A DNA stretch of 64,000 nt from AWTP1-13 sp963832445 (GTDB lineage Bacteria; Pseudomonadota; Alphaproteobacteria; Rhizobiales; Hyphomicrobiaceae), in NCBI GenBank assembly GCA_963832445.1, contig CAWHUM010000010.1, positions 124,001-188,000 of the forward strand, given 5' to 3'. Shown in pieces: positions 26,970-36,820 of the stretch (its first letter is position 1; each line of letters begins with the position of its first letter). A model generated the notes under the pieces. The model saw only the letters and a list, made by a program, of their open reading frames with translations, did no database searches and was not told the DNA's origin. The position numbers and the translations under genes are program-made.

Positions 26970-28478
26970 CTAAGTCCAACTCGCTCCGGTACGCCTGTCG
27001 GACTCCGACAGGAATGAAAGCTGGCCTGCATAGCCCGGCCCGTTCTGGTCCGTGAGCGTCGTGGGATAGTCGCCAGTGAAGCAGTGATCTGTAAACTGCG
27101 GGTTCCGGTTGTCGCGCTTGTCGTAGCCGAGCGAACGGTAGACGCCGTCGACGGAGAGGAAGGCGAGGCTGGTGGCGCCCACGAATGCGCACATTTCCTT
27201 CACGCTCATGTTGGCGGCGAGCAATTCGGACGGCCGCGGCGTGTCGATACCATAGAAATCCGGATGCGTGATGGGCGGGCTCGACACCCGCAGGTGCACC
27301 TCGCGCGCTCCGGCCTCGAACATCATCTGCACGATCTTTTTGGAAGTGGTGCCGCGCACCACGCTGTCGTCAATCAGCACTATGCGGTTGCCGCGCACGG
27401 CGGAGGCGTTGGCGGAGTGCTTGAGCTTTACGCCGAGCTGGCGGATGCGCTGCTCGGGCTCGATGAAGGTGCGGCCCACGTAGTGGTTGCGGATGATGCC
27501 GAGCTCGAATGGCGTGCCGCTCTCCTGGGAGTAGCCGATCGCTGCCGGGACGCCGGAATCGGGGATCGGGATGATGACGTCGGCGGGGGCGGGATGCTCG
27601 CGCGCCAGCTGCGCGCCCATCTGCTTCCTGATGGCGTAAATGTTGCGCCCGCCGACGATGGAATCAGGCCTGGCGAAGTAGATGTACTCGAAGATGCAGG
27701 GTCGGGCCGGACGCTTGGGAAAGGGACGGTGGCTCTCGACGCCCTCCGCCGTGATCGTCACGATCTCGCCGTTCTCGATCTCGCGCACGAACTCGGCACC
27801 GACGATGTCCAGCGCGCAGGTCTCCGACGCCAGCACATGGGCCGAGCCGATTCGGCCCAGCACGAGCGGCCGGATGCCGATCGGATCACGCGCCCCGATC
27901 AGCATGTCGTTGGTGAGGCACGCCAGAGCGTAGGCGCCTTCGATCTGCAGCAAGGCATCCACGAAGCGCTCGACGATGCGGCGCCGATTGGAGCGCGAGA
28001 TGAGGTGGAGGATCACCTCGGTGTCCGAGGTCGACTGACAGATGGCACCCGAGGAGATCAGGTCGCGGCGCAGCGAAAGCGCATTGGTGAGATTGCCATT
28101 GTGGGCAACGGCAAAGCCGCCGGTGTCGAGGTCGGCGAACAGGGGCTGCACGTTGCGCAGGATCGTATCGCCGGTGGTGGAATAGCGGTTGTGCCCGAGC
28201 GCGATGTGGCCCTTGAGCCTGCCGATCACCTCGGCCTTGTTGAAGTTGTCCCCTACGAGGCCCAGCCGGCGCTCGGAGTGGAAATGCCCGCCGTCATACG
28301 CGACAATGCCGGCAGCCTCCTGTCCGCGATGCTGAAGGGCGTGCAAACCGAGCGCGGTCAGCGCTGCGGCGTCCTCATGCCCGAACACCCCGAAGACCCC
28401 GCATTCCTCGCGAAGTCTGTCGTCTGGGTAGCGGTCAAAAAGACCCGAAGCAGCACCCCGTCCGATGGGAACCGTCAT
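26970..28478 (-). CDS. purF: Amidophosphoribosyltransferase
   Basis: Catalyses the first committed step of purine synthesis, moving glutamine-derived ammonia to PRPP. The 502-residue precursor has a 25-residue propeptide ending in EE, before the N-terminal nucleophile Cys26 (EECGVFGVFG). The glutaminase domain continues with LQHRGQEAAG and ALGHNRYSTTG. The phosphoribosyltransferase domain has the PRPP loop VLIDDSVVRGTT. No Fe-S cysteine pattern was checked in detail. It follows cvpA directly on the same strand. Confidence 0.96.
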   Translation of the reverse strand: MTVPIGRGAASGLFDRYPDDRLREECGVFGVFGHEDAAALTALGLHALQHRGQEAAGIVAYDGGHFHSERRLGLVGDNFNKAEVIGRLKGHIALGHNRYSTTGDTILRNVQPLFADLDTGGFAVAHNGNLTNALSLRRDLISSGAICQSTSDTEVILHLISRSNRRRIVERFVDALLQIEGAYALACLTNDMLIGARDPIGIRPLVLGRIGSAHVLASETCALDIVGAEFVREIENGEIVTITAEGVESHRPFPKRPARPCIFEYIYFARPDSIVGGRNIYAIRKQMGAQLAREHPAPADVIIPIPDSGVPAAIGYSQESGTPFELGIIRNHYVGRTFIEPEQRIRQLGVKLKHSANASAVRGNRIVLIDDSVVRGTTSKKIVQMMFEAGAREVHLRVSSPPITHPDFYGIDTPRPSELLAANMSVKEMCAFVGATSLAFLSVDGVYRSLGYDKRDNRNPQFTDHCFTGDYPTTLTDQNGPGYAGQLSFLSESDRRTGASWT

Positions 28479-28521
28479 GCAGGGCCTCTAGAGAGCGCGG
28501 CGCTTCACCCCGCGGCAGCGC

Positions 28522-29208
28522 TTAAGCTCCCCGGCGTGCGGGGCGCATTGGATATAGGCCAAGTTGGGGCGGATGGCCATGGGGTGCGGCGACTGCGCTG
28601 GGGTCGACGTCACGAATTGCCCCCTGCTGTTGCTCACCGGAAAGCGCGGAGGGCACGTAGCGGGAGAGGATCCCATAGAGCGTGCCGCTGGTCTGGCTGA
28701 TCATCCCGAGCGATTGGGCCTGCTCGACCCAGCTCGGCAGCTCACCTGGCTGACAGCCCTGCGCCAGAGCGCGGGTTGCGCCTTCCTTGCAGACGAAGGA
28801 GACGACGAACATGTAGGGAATCACCACCAGCACGAACCCCCGCAGCACACCGAAAACGAGACCCAGGAGGCGGTCTATGGCGCCGACGCGGCTGTCGAGC
28901 ACAGTGTCGGAGATGTGCGACGTGATCAGGTGAACAACGATCAAAACAAATAGGAAAATAACCGCTCCGAGAGCCACCTGGGCAATGTAGACATGAACGG
29001 TCTGCACCGGGTTGGAGAACTGCTTGGCGAGCTCCTCGGCCAGGCCACGGTGGGACCTGATGAAGTAAAGCAGGGCCAAGGCGGCTACCAACCAGGAGAG
29101 AATGGATAGCACCTCGCGCGTGAGGCCCCGGTACATGGCCACCAACCCGGAAATGGCGACAACGGCCAGCAACGCCGCGTCGAGATAAGAAATCAAGCCA
29201 GCAATCAT
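28522..29208 (-). CDS. cvpA: CvpA-family membrane protein
   Basis: Membrane protein of 228 residues with four transmembrane segments (for example LDAALLAVVAISGLVAMY and VILVHLITSHISD region). CvpA proteins are named from colicin V production, but their general role is in envelope or purine-linked processes. The GLTREVLSILSWL and RLLGLVFGVLRGFVLVVI stretches are family-like. The frame reaches upstream to 29331; ATG 29208 starts the first helix. Its place directly upstream of purF is the conserved cvpA-purF arrangement. Confidence 0.88.
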   Translation of the reverse strand: MIAGLISYLDAALLAVVAISGLVAMYRGLTREVLSILSWLVAALALLYFIRSHRGLAEELAKQFSNPVQTVHVYIAQVALGAVIFLFVLIVVHLITSHISDTVLDSRVGAIDRLLGLVFGVLRGFVLVVIPYMFVVSFVCKEGATRALAQGCQPGELPSWVEQAQSLGMISQTSGTLYGILSRYVPSALSGEQQQGAIRDVDPSAVAAPHGHPPQLGLYPMRPARRGA

Positions 29209-29327
29209 GTGCTCCGACCTTTGCTCCGGGGTGGCGAAAGAGTTGTGGCCATGGGTGCAACCGGCGCGGCGTCCTCCGCTCCCAGAGCCGGCGTGCTCAT
29301 GCAACTTGCCACTTGGCGCCCACCATC

Positions 29328-30701
29328 TCACAGACCCAGCGTGTCAGCCAAGTCCTTCACATGTGCCACTCGCGCCAGCTCGAGCTTGGTAACGCGCGTA
29401 TCGAGTTCACCCGCCGACGGCAGGACGGCCCGCCCGAACCCCAGCTTCCGAGCCTCCTTGAGGCGTGCCGCGACCTGCCCCGCCGGCCTGATCGCCCCCG
29501 AGAGCCCAATTTCGCCAAAGTAGACCTCGTTTGTCGCCAGCGCCACGTTGGCGATGGACGACAGCACGGCGGCAGCCACAGCCAGGTCCGCCGCCGGCTC
29601 CGTGATCTTCAAACCGCCGGCAACGTTCAGGTATACGTCATGCTGGGCAAAGCTGATCCCGCAGCGCGCATCGATCACCGCCAGCAGCATGGCCAGCCGG
29701 GTGGCATCCCAGCCGACAACCGCACGCCGCGGCGTTCCAAGCCCGGACGGCACTACCAGCGCTTGCATCTCCACAAGCAGGGGCCGCGTGCCCTCGATCC
29801 CGGCAAAGACCGCCGAACCCGGGGCCGACGCCTCCCGGTTGCCGAGGAACAGCTCGGAAGGGTTGGCAACCTCGCGCAGCCCATCGGCGGCCATCTCGAA
29901 GACGCCGATCTCGTCGGTGGCACCGAAACGGTTCTTGGTCGCGCGCAAGATGCGGAAGGGATGGCCGCGGTCGCCTTCGAAATAGAGGACCGTATCCACC
30001 ATGTGCTCGATGACCTTTGGACCGGCGATCGCGCCCTCCTTGGTGACGTGGCCAACCAGCAGCAGCGCCGCACCGGTGGCCTTGGCATAGCTCACCAGCG
30101 ACTGCGTGGCGGTTCGCACCTGGCTGACGGTGCCGGGAGCCGCCTCGAGCCCGTCGGCCCATAGGGTCTGGATGGAATCGATGACCACGAAATCCGCAGG
30201 CTTGCCCCCGGCCAGCGTGGCCATCACATTGGCCAGGCTCGTCTCGCTCGCGAGCGCCAATGGCGCATTCTGCAGACCCAATCGCTCGGCGCGCAGGCGC
30301 ACCTGGGCCAGGGCCTCTTCACCCGTGAAATAGATGCTGCGCAGGCCGGCAGCGGCGAAGTGGGCGGCGACCTGCAGCAGCAGTGTCGATTTGCCGATGC
30401 CGGGCTCCCCGCCGACCAGCAGCGCAGAACCCGGCACAATGCCCCCTCCGGTGACCCGGTCGAGCTCCGCAAGACCCGTCGGCATGCGCTCGACCTTGTT
30501 GCCCGCGGTCTCAGCGAGCAGGCTGAGTTTCACCGGGCGGCCAACCGAGGACTTTGCATCGTACGAGCCGGGCGCGGCCGTGCTCCGGGCTTCCTCGGTG
30601 ATAGTATTCCATTCGCCGCACGAGGTGCATTTACCGGTCCAGCGCGGCGCCATGGCGCCGCAGTTCTGGCAAACGAACAGGCTTCGGGCGGCTTTCGCCA
30701 T
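29328..30701 (-). CDS. radA: DNA repair protein RadA
   Basis: RecA-like helicase that helps process recombination intermediates, 457 residues. The N-terminal zinc finger uses Cys11, Cys14, Cys25 and Cys28. Walker A GEPGIGKST is at 98-106. The RadA-specific KNRFG motif occurs as ATKNRFGATDEIG near residue 255. The C-terminal Lon-like domain follows, ending with GFGRAVLPSAG. Length is normal. It lies just downstream of alr on the same strand. Confidence 0.96.
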   Translation of the reverse strand: MAKAARSLFVCQNCGAMAPRWTGKCTSCGEWNTITEEARSTAAPGSYDAKSSVGRPVKLSLLAETAGNKVERMPTGLAELDRVTGGGIVPGSALLVGGEPGIGKSTLLLQVAAHFAAAGLRSIYFTGEEALAQVRLRAERLGLQNAPLALASETSLANVMATLAGGKPADFVVIDSIQTLWADGLEAAPGTVSQVRTATQSLVSYAKATGAALLLVGHVTKEGAIAGPKVIEHMVDTVLYFEGDRGHPFRILRATKNRFGATDEIGVFEMAADGLREVANPSELFLGNREASAPGSAVFAGIEGTRPLLVEMQALVVPSGLGTPRRAVVGWDATRLAMLLAVIDARCGISFAQHDVYLNVAGGLKITEPAADLAVAAAVLSSIANVALATNEVYFGEIGLSGAIRPAGQVAARLKEARKLGFGRAVLPSAGELDTRVTKLELARVAHVKDLADTLGL

Positions 30702-30707
30702 GGCTCT

Positions 30708-31868
30708 TCACGCCCCCTCGTAGACCCGATGCACCCTGGGCCCCAAGCGGGAGAGCAGCTCGTAGCCGATGGTGCCCGCCCTGTCCGTCAGGTCATCCAC
30801 CGTCACGCGGCTGCCCATCACCTCCACCCAGGCGCCGCGGCGGGTCAGCTCTTGCGGTACATCGGTGACGTCGACGGTAATGAAGTCCATGGACACCCGG
30901 CCCACGATCGGAACGGGATAGTTGCCGATGAAGCCCACAGGCCCCGCCTCGCCGGTGGCCACGCTCAAAGCCCGCAGGAACCCATCGGCGTAGCCGCAGG
31001 CGATGGTGGCGATCCGCGAGGGCCGCTGCACCTTGAAGATGGCGCCGTAGCCGACAGTGGCGCCGGGTGCAACCTCGTGCACCTGCAGGATGCGCGCGGC
31101 AAGCCGCACGACTGTACGCATGGGGTTGGAGCCGCCCTCGTGTGCGCGGCCGCCGTAGAGCGCGATGCCCGGCCGCACCACATCGAAATGGAACGCAGGC
31201 CCCAGGAAAGTGCCGCCCGAGTTGGAGAGGCTGGCTGGCGCCGGCGGCAGCTTGGCGCGCAAGAAGTTGAAGCGCTCGCGCTGGCGTTCGTTCATGGGGC
31301 TGGAGGGCTCGTCTGCGCACGCCAGATGGCTCATGACGAGCGTGGTCTCGAAAGTGGCGAGCAGATCCGGCGCGGCGGCCAGCTGGTCAACCTCGCTCTC
31401 CGGCATCCCCAAGCGATTCATGCCCGTGTCGATGTGCAGGGCCGCGGCCAGCTTCCGCCCGCGCGAGCGGCTGTAGGCAGCCCAATCGCGCACCTCGGCG
31501 AGGCCCGACAGTGCGGGGCGCAGATCGAAGCCCGCGTAGTACGCCTCGGCCCCGGGCAAGAGACCGTCCAGCACGTAGATGGTGGCACCGGGCTGCACCT
31601 CTCGCGCCGTGCGCCCTTCCTCGACGGTTGCCACAAAGAAGGTCTTGCAGCCCTCGCTGGTGAGCGCCTTGGCGATCGGCGCGAGCCCCAGCCCGTAGGC
31701 ATCGGCCTTGATGACGCCGGCGCACTCCGCCCTGCCCGAGACTTCGTTGAGCCGCGCCCAGTTGGCGCGCAGCGCGGCGAGGTCGATGGTGAGAACGGCA
31801 CGTGCCGAGAGCGGGATCGGCGTCCTTGTGCGCGGCGGGCTGGACGGTGCTTTTCCTATCTCGCTCAA
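30708..31868 (-). CDS. alr: Alanine racemase
   Basis: PLP enzyme making D-alanine for peptidoglycan, 386 residues. The PLP lysine is Lys54 in VIKADAYGLG. ATVGYGAIFK carries the second catalytic Tyr, and RVSMDFITVDVT belongs to the C-terminal domain. The open frame extends upstream to 32033 into dnaB, but the true start appears to be TTG 31868, which overlaps the dnaB TGA (31865-31867) in a TTGA and gives the expected N-terminus. Translation is probably coupled to dnaB. Confidence 0.93.
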   Translation of the reverse strand: MSEIGKAPSSPPRTRTPIPLSARAVLTIDLAALRANWARLNEVSGRAECAGVIKADAYGLGLAPIAKALTSEGCKTFFVATVEEGRTAREVQPGATIYVLDGLLPGAEAYYAGFDLRPALSGLAEVRDWAAYSRSRGRKLAAALHIDTGMNRLGMPESEVDQLAAAPDLLATFETTLVMSHLACADEPSSPMNERQRERFNFLRAKLPPAPASLSNSGGTFLGPAFHFDVVRPGIALYGGRAHEGGSNPMRTVVRLAARILQVHEVAPGATVGYGAIFKVQRPSRIATIACGYADGFLRALSVATGEAGPVGFIGNYPVPIVGRVSMDFITVDVTDVPQELTRRGAWVEVMGSRVTVDDLTDRAGTIGYELLSRLGPRVHRVYEGA

Positions 31869-33394
31869 TCCGTCCTCACCGGCATATAGGCGTCCTGGGC
31901 CAGATCGGAGAAGCGGGTGACGTTCGCCTCGAACTGCAGCGCGACCGTACCCACCGGTCCGTGGCGCTGCTTGCCGATGATCACCTCGGCTCTGCCACTG
32001 GCGAGCTGCATCTTCGCGTACCACTCGTTCCACTCGGCCGAACCCTCGGCCGGCTTGGTCCGTTCAATATAGTACTCCTCGCGGAAAACGAACATGACGA
32101 CGTCGGCGTCCTGCTCGATCGAGCCCGACTCGCGCAAGTCTGCGAGCTGCGGGCGCTTGTCCTCGCGGTTCTCCACCGCACGCGAGAGCTGCGACAGCGC
32201 CAATATCGGCACGTTCAATTCCTTGGCCAGCGCTTTCAGGCTGGTGGTGATCTCCGACACTTCCTGCACACGTCCTTCGGCCGCGCGCCGCGACGAGCCG
32301 GTGAGGAGCTGGAGGTAGTCGACGACGATGAGGCCGAGCCCCTGCTGGCGCTTGAGGCGGCGGGCCCGGGCGGCGAGCTGGGCAATGGATATGCCGCCGG
32401 TTTGGTCGATGAACAGCGGGAGGCTTGCCATCTCCTGACTGGCCTCGACCAAGCGCTTGAACTCGGCCTCGTCGATCATCCCGCGGCGGATCTTCTCCGA
32501 TGGAATGCCAGCCCGCTCCGACATGATGCGGGTGGCGAGCTGTTCGGCCGACATTTCAAGCGAGAAGAAACCGACCACCGCACCGTCGTGGGCAGGGTCG
32601 TCGGGCTTCAGGTCCGCCCGATCCTGCAGTGAGCGGGCTCGCGAGCGGGCAATGTTGAAGGCGATGTTGGTCGCCAGCGCCGTTTTCCCCATCGACGGGC
32701 GCCCGGCCAGGATGACCAAGTCGGACGGCTGCAGCCCGCCGAGCTTGGCGTCGAGCGCCTTGAGCGCAGTGGCGATGCCGGAGAGGCCGCCTTCGCGCTG
32801 ATAGGCATTGTTGGCCATCTCGATGGCGGTCGTCAGCGCGCTGGCGAAGGTGGAGAAGCCCTGGCCGTATTTGCCGGTCTCCGCCAGCGCGAAGAGACGC
32901 GTCTCGGCCTCCTCGATCTGCTCTTTCGGCGGGAAGTCCACGGGGCTGACGTAGGCCACATTCACCATGTCCTCGCCGATGAGGATCAGCTGGCGCCGCG
33001 TAGCGAGGTCGTAGATCGTGCGCCCGTAGTCGCGCGCGTTGATGATGGTGGCGGCGTTGGCGGCAAGCCGGCCCAGGTACTGCGGGACGGTCAGACTGGC
33101 ATCGATCGGCTCGGCAGCCTCGAAGAACGTCTTGAGCGTGATCGGCGTCGCCTGCTTGCCGGTGGCGATCAGCTTGGCCGCCGTCTCATAGATCTGCTGG
33201 TGCAGCGGATCGTAGAAATGCTGCGGCTCCAGAAATGACGAGACGCGGTCATGCGCCTCGTTGTTGACGAGGATTGCGCCGAGCAATGCCTGCTCGGCCT
33301 CGAGATTGTGGGGAGCTGCCCTGAACGGCAGGGCCTCGGGCGAGGCAGTATCCTGGCCCGCTTCGCGGGGCTTGCGGCGTGCTGTGTCGATCAT
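31865..33394 (-). CDS. dnaB: Replicative DNA helicase DnaB
   Basis: Hexameric helicase at the replication fork, 509 residues. The N-terminal domain begins with PHNLEAEQALLGAILVNN. The RecA-like domain has Walker A LAGRPSMGKTA (near residue 225), GVGFFSLEMSAEQLATRI-type sequence (VVGFFSLEMS) and the Walker B LIVVDYLQLL. The arginine-finger region SQLSRAVENR is also present. No intein is inserted. About 115 bases separate it from the cfa gene. Confidence 0.96.
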   Translation of the reverse strand: MIDTARRKPREAGQDTASPEALPFRAAPHNLEAEQALLGAILVNNEAHDRVSSFLEPQHFYDPLHQQIYETAAKLIATGKQATPITLKTFFEAAEPIDASLTVPQYLGRLAANAATIINARDYGRTIYDLATRRQLILIGEDMVNVAYVSPVDFPPKEQIEEAETRLFALAETGKYGQGFSTFASALTTAIEMANNAYQREGGLSGIATALKALDAKLGGLQPSDLVILAGRPSMGKTALATNIAFNIARSRARSLQDRADLKPDDPAHDGAVVGFFSLEMSAEQLATRIMSERAGIPSEKIRRGMIDEAEFKRLVEASQEMASLPLFIDQTGGISIAQLAARARRLKRQQGLGLIVVDYLQLLTGSSRRAAEGRVQEVSEITTSLKALAKELNVPILALSQLSRAVENREDKRPQLADLRESGSIEQDADVVMFVFREEYYIERTKPAEGSAEWNEWYAKMQLASGRAEVIIGKQRHGPVGTVALQFEANVTRFSDLAQDAYMPVRTD

Positions 33395-33508
33395 GGGCGA
33401 GGCAATGTCAGAAGTCGCGGCCAGCGGCCGCTACTCCCACAACCGTCATCCCAGTTATGCACAAAAGGGCAAGATTTCGCTCGACGGCCCGAATCGTTGC
33501 AGGCGCGC

Positions 33509-34777
33509 CTACTCGCCGGCCATAAGCGGTCTCGCCGGCACTCCTGCCTCGCCCGCCATCAGGCGACGCTCCTCGGCGAACATGTAGTCGCGCGTGATCG
33601 GCAGCACGTTGATGGACTTGGTCAGCTGCAGCTGGAACACGGTAAGGCCGCTGTGGCGGAAGCCAGCCTCGCAAGCCTGGAGGTAGAACTCCCACATCCG
33701 GCAGAAGCGATCATCGTAGCGGTTGGGATCAAGCTGCTTCACGCGCTCGCGGTTGAGCTGGAAGCGGCGGTTCCACTCCTTGAGTGTGGTTGCATAGTGC
33801 AGGCGCAAGTTCTCGAAGTCGGCGAGCCAGTAGTCCTGCTTCTCCAGTACCGCCGACAGCTGCGACAGTGCCGGCAGGTAGGCACCCGGGAAGATATTCT
33901 GGCGCATCCAGACATTGATTGGCTGGGGCGGCGTTTGCCGGCCGATCGTATGCACTAACGCGATACCGTCATCGGCGAGGAGATTGCCCAGGCACGAGAA
34001 GAACTGCCTGTAGTGCGGGCGCCCAACGTGCTCGAACATGCCGACCGAAACGATGCGGTCGAACGGACCGCGCGTGCGCCTGTAGTCCTCGAATTTGAAG
34101 TCGACGAGACGGGTCAGGCCCTGCTTGACCGCGCGTTGGCGGGCGATCTTGAGCTGCTCAGTGCTCAGCGTGACGCCTGTAACGTGCACCCCGTAGTTGC
34201 GTGCCAGGAACAGCGCCATGCCCCCGAAGCCGCAGCCGATGTCGAGCACGCGCTGCCCTGGCCGAAGAGACAGCTTAGCCGCGATGTGGCGCTTCTTGGC
34301 CTCCTGCGCTTCCTCAAGGGAAGACTCCTCGTTGGTGAAATAGGCGCACGAGTACTGCAGATCGTCGTCGAGGAACAGGCGATAGAATTCGGCAGGATGA
34401 TCATAGTGGTGGTGCACGTTGCGACGTGCGCGGCGCGGCAGGTTGATGACGGCCGCCAGCCTCGCCAGCTCCTCCCACCGACGCTTCAACTCACCTGAGC
34501 CGCCTCCAGAGGCCAGCCGCTCGTTGAGCAGCAGCAAGTTCAAGAAATCACTGAGCTGGCCTTCGACGATGCTCAGTTTACCGTCCACATACGCGCGCCC
34601 GACGTGCAGCGTCGGGTACAGCGCGAGGCGGCGGTAGAGCGAAGGATCGTGGATGCGGATGGCGCTGGTCGGGCCGTCGCCACGGCTGCCAAACTCGTGG
34701 CGGCGCCCGAGGTGATCGATGACGCTTAGGTAACCACGGCGCACGAAGCGGTGGAGGAGCAAACGTAGGGGAAACAC
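33509..34777 (-). CDS. cfa: Cyclopropane-fatty-acyl-phospholipid synthase
   Basis: SAM-dependent enzyme that adds a methylene bridge to unsaturated phospholipid acyl chains, 422 residues. The N-terminal domain (to about 115) is followed by the methyltransferase core. YDHPAEFYRLFLDDDLQYSC and AYFTNEESSLEEAQ match the family's active-site region. The SAM motif is VLDIGCGFGGMA, and MFEHVGRPHYRQFF belongs to the catalytic core. Other SAM-dependent lipid methyltransferases of the same superfamily cannot be excluded. It lies on the minus strand between rplI and dnaB, after the rplI terminator, so it probably has its own promoter. Confidence 0.9.
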   Translation of the reverse strand: MFPLRLLLHRFVRRGYLSVIDHLGRRHEFGSRGDGPTSAIRIHDPSLYRRLALYPTLHVGRAYVDGKLSIVEGQLSDFLNLLLLNERLASGGGSGELKRRWEELARLAAVINLPRRARRNVHHHYDHPAEFYRLFLDDDLQYSCAYFTNEESSLEEAQEAKKRHIAAKLSLRPGQRVLDIGCGFGGMALFLARNYGVHVTGVTLSTEQLKIARQRAVKQGLTRLVDFKFEDYRRTRGPFDRIVSVGMFEHVGRPHYRQFFSCLGNLLADDGIALVHTIGRQTPPQPINVWMRQNIFPGAYLPALSQLSAVLEKQDYWLADFENLRLHYATTLKEWNRRFQLNRERVKQLDPNRYDDRFCRMWEFYLQACEAGFRHSGLTVFQLQLTKSINVLPITRDYMFAEERRLMAGEAGVPARPLMAGE

Positions 34778-34845
34778 GGGCTCTACTCCGTATTATGTCT
34801 TGTAATGTTACCGCGCAAACCGCCCCATTTTCAACAGTCCGTGCA

Positions 34846-34887
34846 AACAAAAAGGGGCGCCGGGTGGATGCTACAACCCGGCGCCCC
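34846..34887 (-). terminator. Rho-independent terminator of the rpsF-rplI operon
   Basis: Read on the minus strand, a perfect 12-pair stem is formed by ACCCGGCGCCCC (34876-34887) and GGGGCGCCGGGT (34854-34865) around a ten-base loop. It is followed by TTTTTGTTT. It begins about 40 bases after the rplI stop, in the right place to end the ribosomal-protein operon. Confidence 0.95.
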
Positions 34888-34925
34888 GCGATTTGAGCAA
34901 AACGTTCCTGGCGGGCCGATCGTTC

Positions 34926-35525
34926 CTATTTTTCGCTCGTGTCCTCGGCCTCAGCTTCGTCCCGTTGCCGCGCCAGCGCCTCCTCTTCGAAGACGGCGTC
35001 TGGGTTGAAGGTTTCAAGCGTGGGCGCCTCGTCCTTGACGACCGTCACGTCCTCGCCGCGGGCCTGGCGCTCGGCTTCCTCCTCAGTGCGTGCCACGTTG
35101 AGGGAGACCTGCACGATGACCGCCGGGTGGAGCGCAACCTTGATCGGGTGGATCCCGAGTTCCTTGATCGGCCGGTCGAGAACCACCTGGCGCCGGTCGA
35201 TGCTGAAGCCGCCGGAGGTGACGACCTCGGCGATATCGCGCGTGGTAACCGAGCCGTAGAGCTGACCGGTGTCCCCCGCCTGGCGGATGGCAACGAAGGT
35301 CTTGCCCTCGAGCTTGGCGGCGACTGCCTCAGCGTCTTTCTTCAATTCCAGATCTCGCGCCTCGAGTTGGGCGCGATTCTTCTCGAAGCGGGTGATGTTC
35401 TCCTTGGTGGCGCGCAGAGCCTTCTTCTGCGGCAGCAGGAAATTGCGCGCATAGCCGTTCTTGACGTTGACGACGTCGCCCATCTGGCCAAGCCGGCCGA
35501 TGCGCTCGAGTAGGATGACTTGCAT
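34926..35525 (-). CDS. rplI: 50S ribosomal protein L9
   Basis: Ribosomal protein of the large subunit, 199 residues. The N-terminal domain opens MQVILLERIGRLGQMGDVVNVKNGYARNF, the L9 signature. The central helix is followed by a C-terminal domain and an acidic tail. The acidic tail makes the protein about 50 residues longer than E. coli L9, as in many alphaproteobacteria. It is the last gene of the rpsF-rpsR-DUF2232-rplI group. Confidence 0.97.
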   Translation of the reverse strand: MQVILLERIGRLGQMGDVVNVKNGYARNFLLPQKKALRATKENITRFEKNRAQLEARDLELKKDAEAVAAKLEGKTFVAIRQAGDTGQLYGSVTTRDIAEVVTSGGFSIDRRQVVLDRPIKELGIHPIKVALHPAVIVQVSLNVARTEEEAERQARGEDVTVVKDEAPTLETFNPDAVFEEEALARQRDEAEAEDTSEK

Positions 35526-35555
35526 GGAGATGCTCCGTTCTTGGCGATAGCGATG

Positions 35556-36500
35556 TCAGGTTGAGGGTCGGGGCATGCCGAAGCGCTGCTTCAGCCCAAA
35601 GATCGATTCAACGAGGCCCGCCAGCACGACCAGCGGCATGAAGAAGGGCCAGAAGAAAAACAGACCGAGGTAGACGACCCAGACCAGCCAGGGTGCCAGT
35701 CCTCGGCTGATGAAGTGGGCGAGCGCCAGGCCGGCAAGCAAGTAGGCGCAAAGAAATGCCCCGACAAAGCCCATGCCGATGACGCCGAGGGCACCGCTTG
35801 CATTCGCCGCCAGCAACGCAACCAACAGCAGTATCGCGAACCCCGGCGGATAGCTCATGGCTGCGAGATCCGGCCAGTCGCGCCCGAGGCGCGCTGAAGC
35901 CAGCACGATGCGGCCTGCCAGATAGAGATTGACCGCGCACAGCATCAGCCACTGCACGGCAAAGCCGGCCGGCAGCAGGAACAATGCCCACTCCGTCTGT
36001 TCCACCAGCATGTCATCCGTGAGCCGGCCGTCAGGGGGCATCCATCGCTTGGCGAATTGCTTCAGGACCTCGCCGAGAATCGGGCGCAGGCCCTCGTAGC
36101 TGCCGCCGATCAGCGGCAACAGGAGCGTCGGCAGCGAGCCGGCATAGATCGCCATGCCCGCCATCAGGCGGCCGGCCGGATACCACTCGCGAGCTGTAGG
36201 GTCGGAAGGAGCAGGACGGCTGAGATAGGCAAGATAGGCGGCAAGGGCGACCGGAAGGCCGAGCGTAACCAAATAGCCAATTCCAAACGTGCCGCTGACG
36301 ATGGCAGCCACGACGACAGCTCCTGCCGCGGCGCCGACGGCTGCAGGCTGCCAGCCCCATCCCAGTCCGGCGACCAGCGAGGGCAGCGGCGTCAGGAAGA
36401 GCAGGAGAGGGCGCAGGAAGGAGGCGCCCCGCGCGGCCGAATAGAACAACAGCGCCGAGACGAGCCCGGAGCCGGCGCCGATGATGATACCGTATGGCAT
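35556..36500 (-). CDS. DUF2232 multi-pass membrane protein
   Basis: Inner-membrane protein of 314 residues with about eight hydrophobic segments. Its function is not known. Position between rpsR and rplI is the characteristic place of DUF2232 proteins in alphaproteobacteria, which supports the assignment. The frame reaches 36761, but the upstream part lies over rpsR; ATG 36500 begins the membrane protein (MPYGIIIGAGSG). Confidence 0.87.
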   Translation of the reverse strand: MPYGIIIGAGSGLVSALLFYSAARGASFLRPLLLFLTPLPSLVAGLGWGWQPAAVGAAAGAVVVAAIVSGTFGIGYLVTLGLPVALAAYLAYLSRPAPSDPTAREWYPAGRLMAGMAIYAGSLPTLLLPLIGGSYEGLRPILGEVLKQFAKRWMPPDGRLTDDMLVEQTEWALFLLPAGFAVQWLMLCAVNLYLAGRIVLASARLGRDWPDLAAMSYPPGFAILLLVALLAANASGALGVIGMGFVGAFLCAYLLAGLALAHFISRGLAPWLVWVVYLGLFFFWPFFMPLVVLAGLVESIFGLKQRFGMPRPST

Positions 36501-36568
36501 GTCTTCAGCTGTCCCGCCGTGGCGGTTAGGGACGGCAAGCGCCGTCCCAACCCTTCGACGCCGCAGAG

Positions 36569-36817
36569 CTATTTGATCAGGTACGGCAACAGTCCGATGA
36601 AACGGGCCCGCTTGATTGCTCTCGCCAGCTCTCTTTGCTTCTTGGCGGATACGGCCGTAATGCGGCTCGGCACGATCTTGCCACGCTCCGACACGTACCG
36701 CCCGAGCAGCCGTGCGTCCTTGTAGTCGATCTTGGGCGCATTGTCCCCCGAGAATGGGCACGTCTTGCGACGCCGATGAAATGGCCGCCGGGCGGCACCA
36801 GAAGCACCTTCAGCCAT
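36569..36817 (-). CDS. rpsR: 30S ribosomal protein S18
   Basis: Small-subunit protein of 82 residues which binds 16S rRNA with S6. The sequence is canonical: RRRKTCPFSGDNAPKIDYKD near the N-terminus and RFIGLLPYL at the end. It lies three bases downstream of rpsF, so translation is coupled. Confidence 0.98.
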   Translation of the reverse strand: MAEGASGAARRPFHRRRKTCPFSGDNAPKIDYKDARLLGRYVSERGKIVPSRITAVSAKKQRELARAIKRARFIGLLPYLIK

Positions 36818-36820
36818 GGC

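Noticed and set aside
27084..28700. A 538-codon plus-strand frame opposite purF
   Set aside because: Antisense to a strongly conserved gene, with biased composition and no recognisable motif.
30360..31889. A 509-codon plus-strand frame opposite radA and alr
   Set aside because: It has no start signal and mirrors codon bias of the two conserved minus-strand genes.
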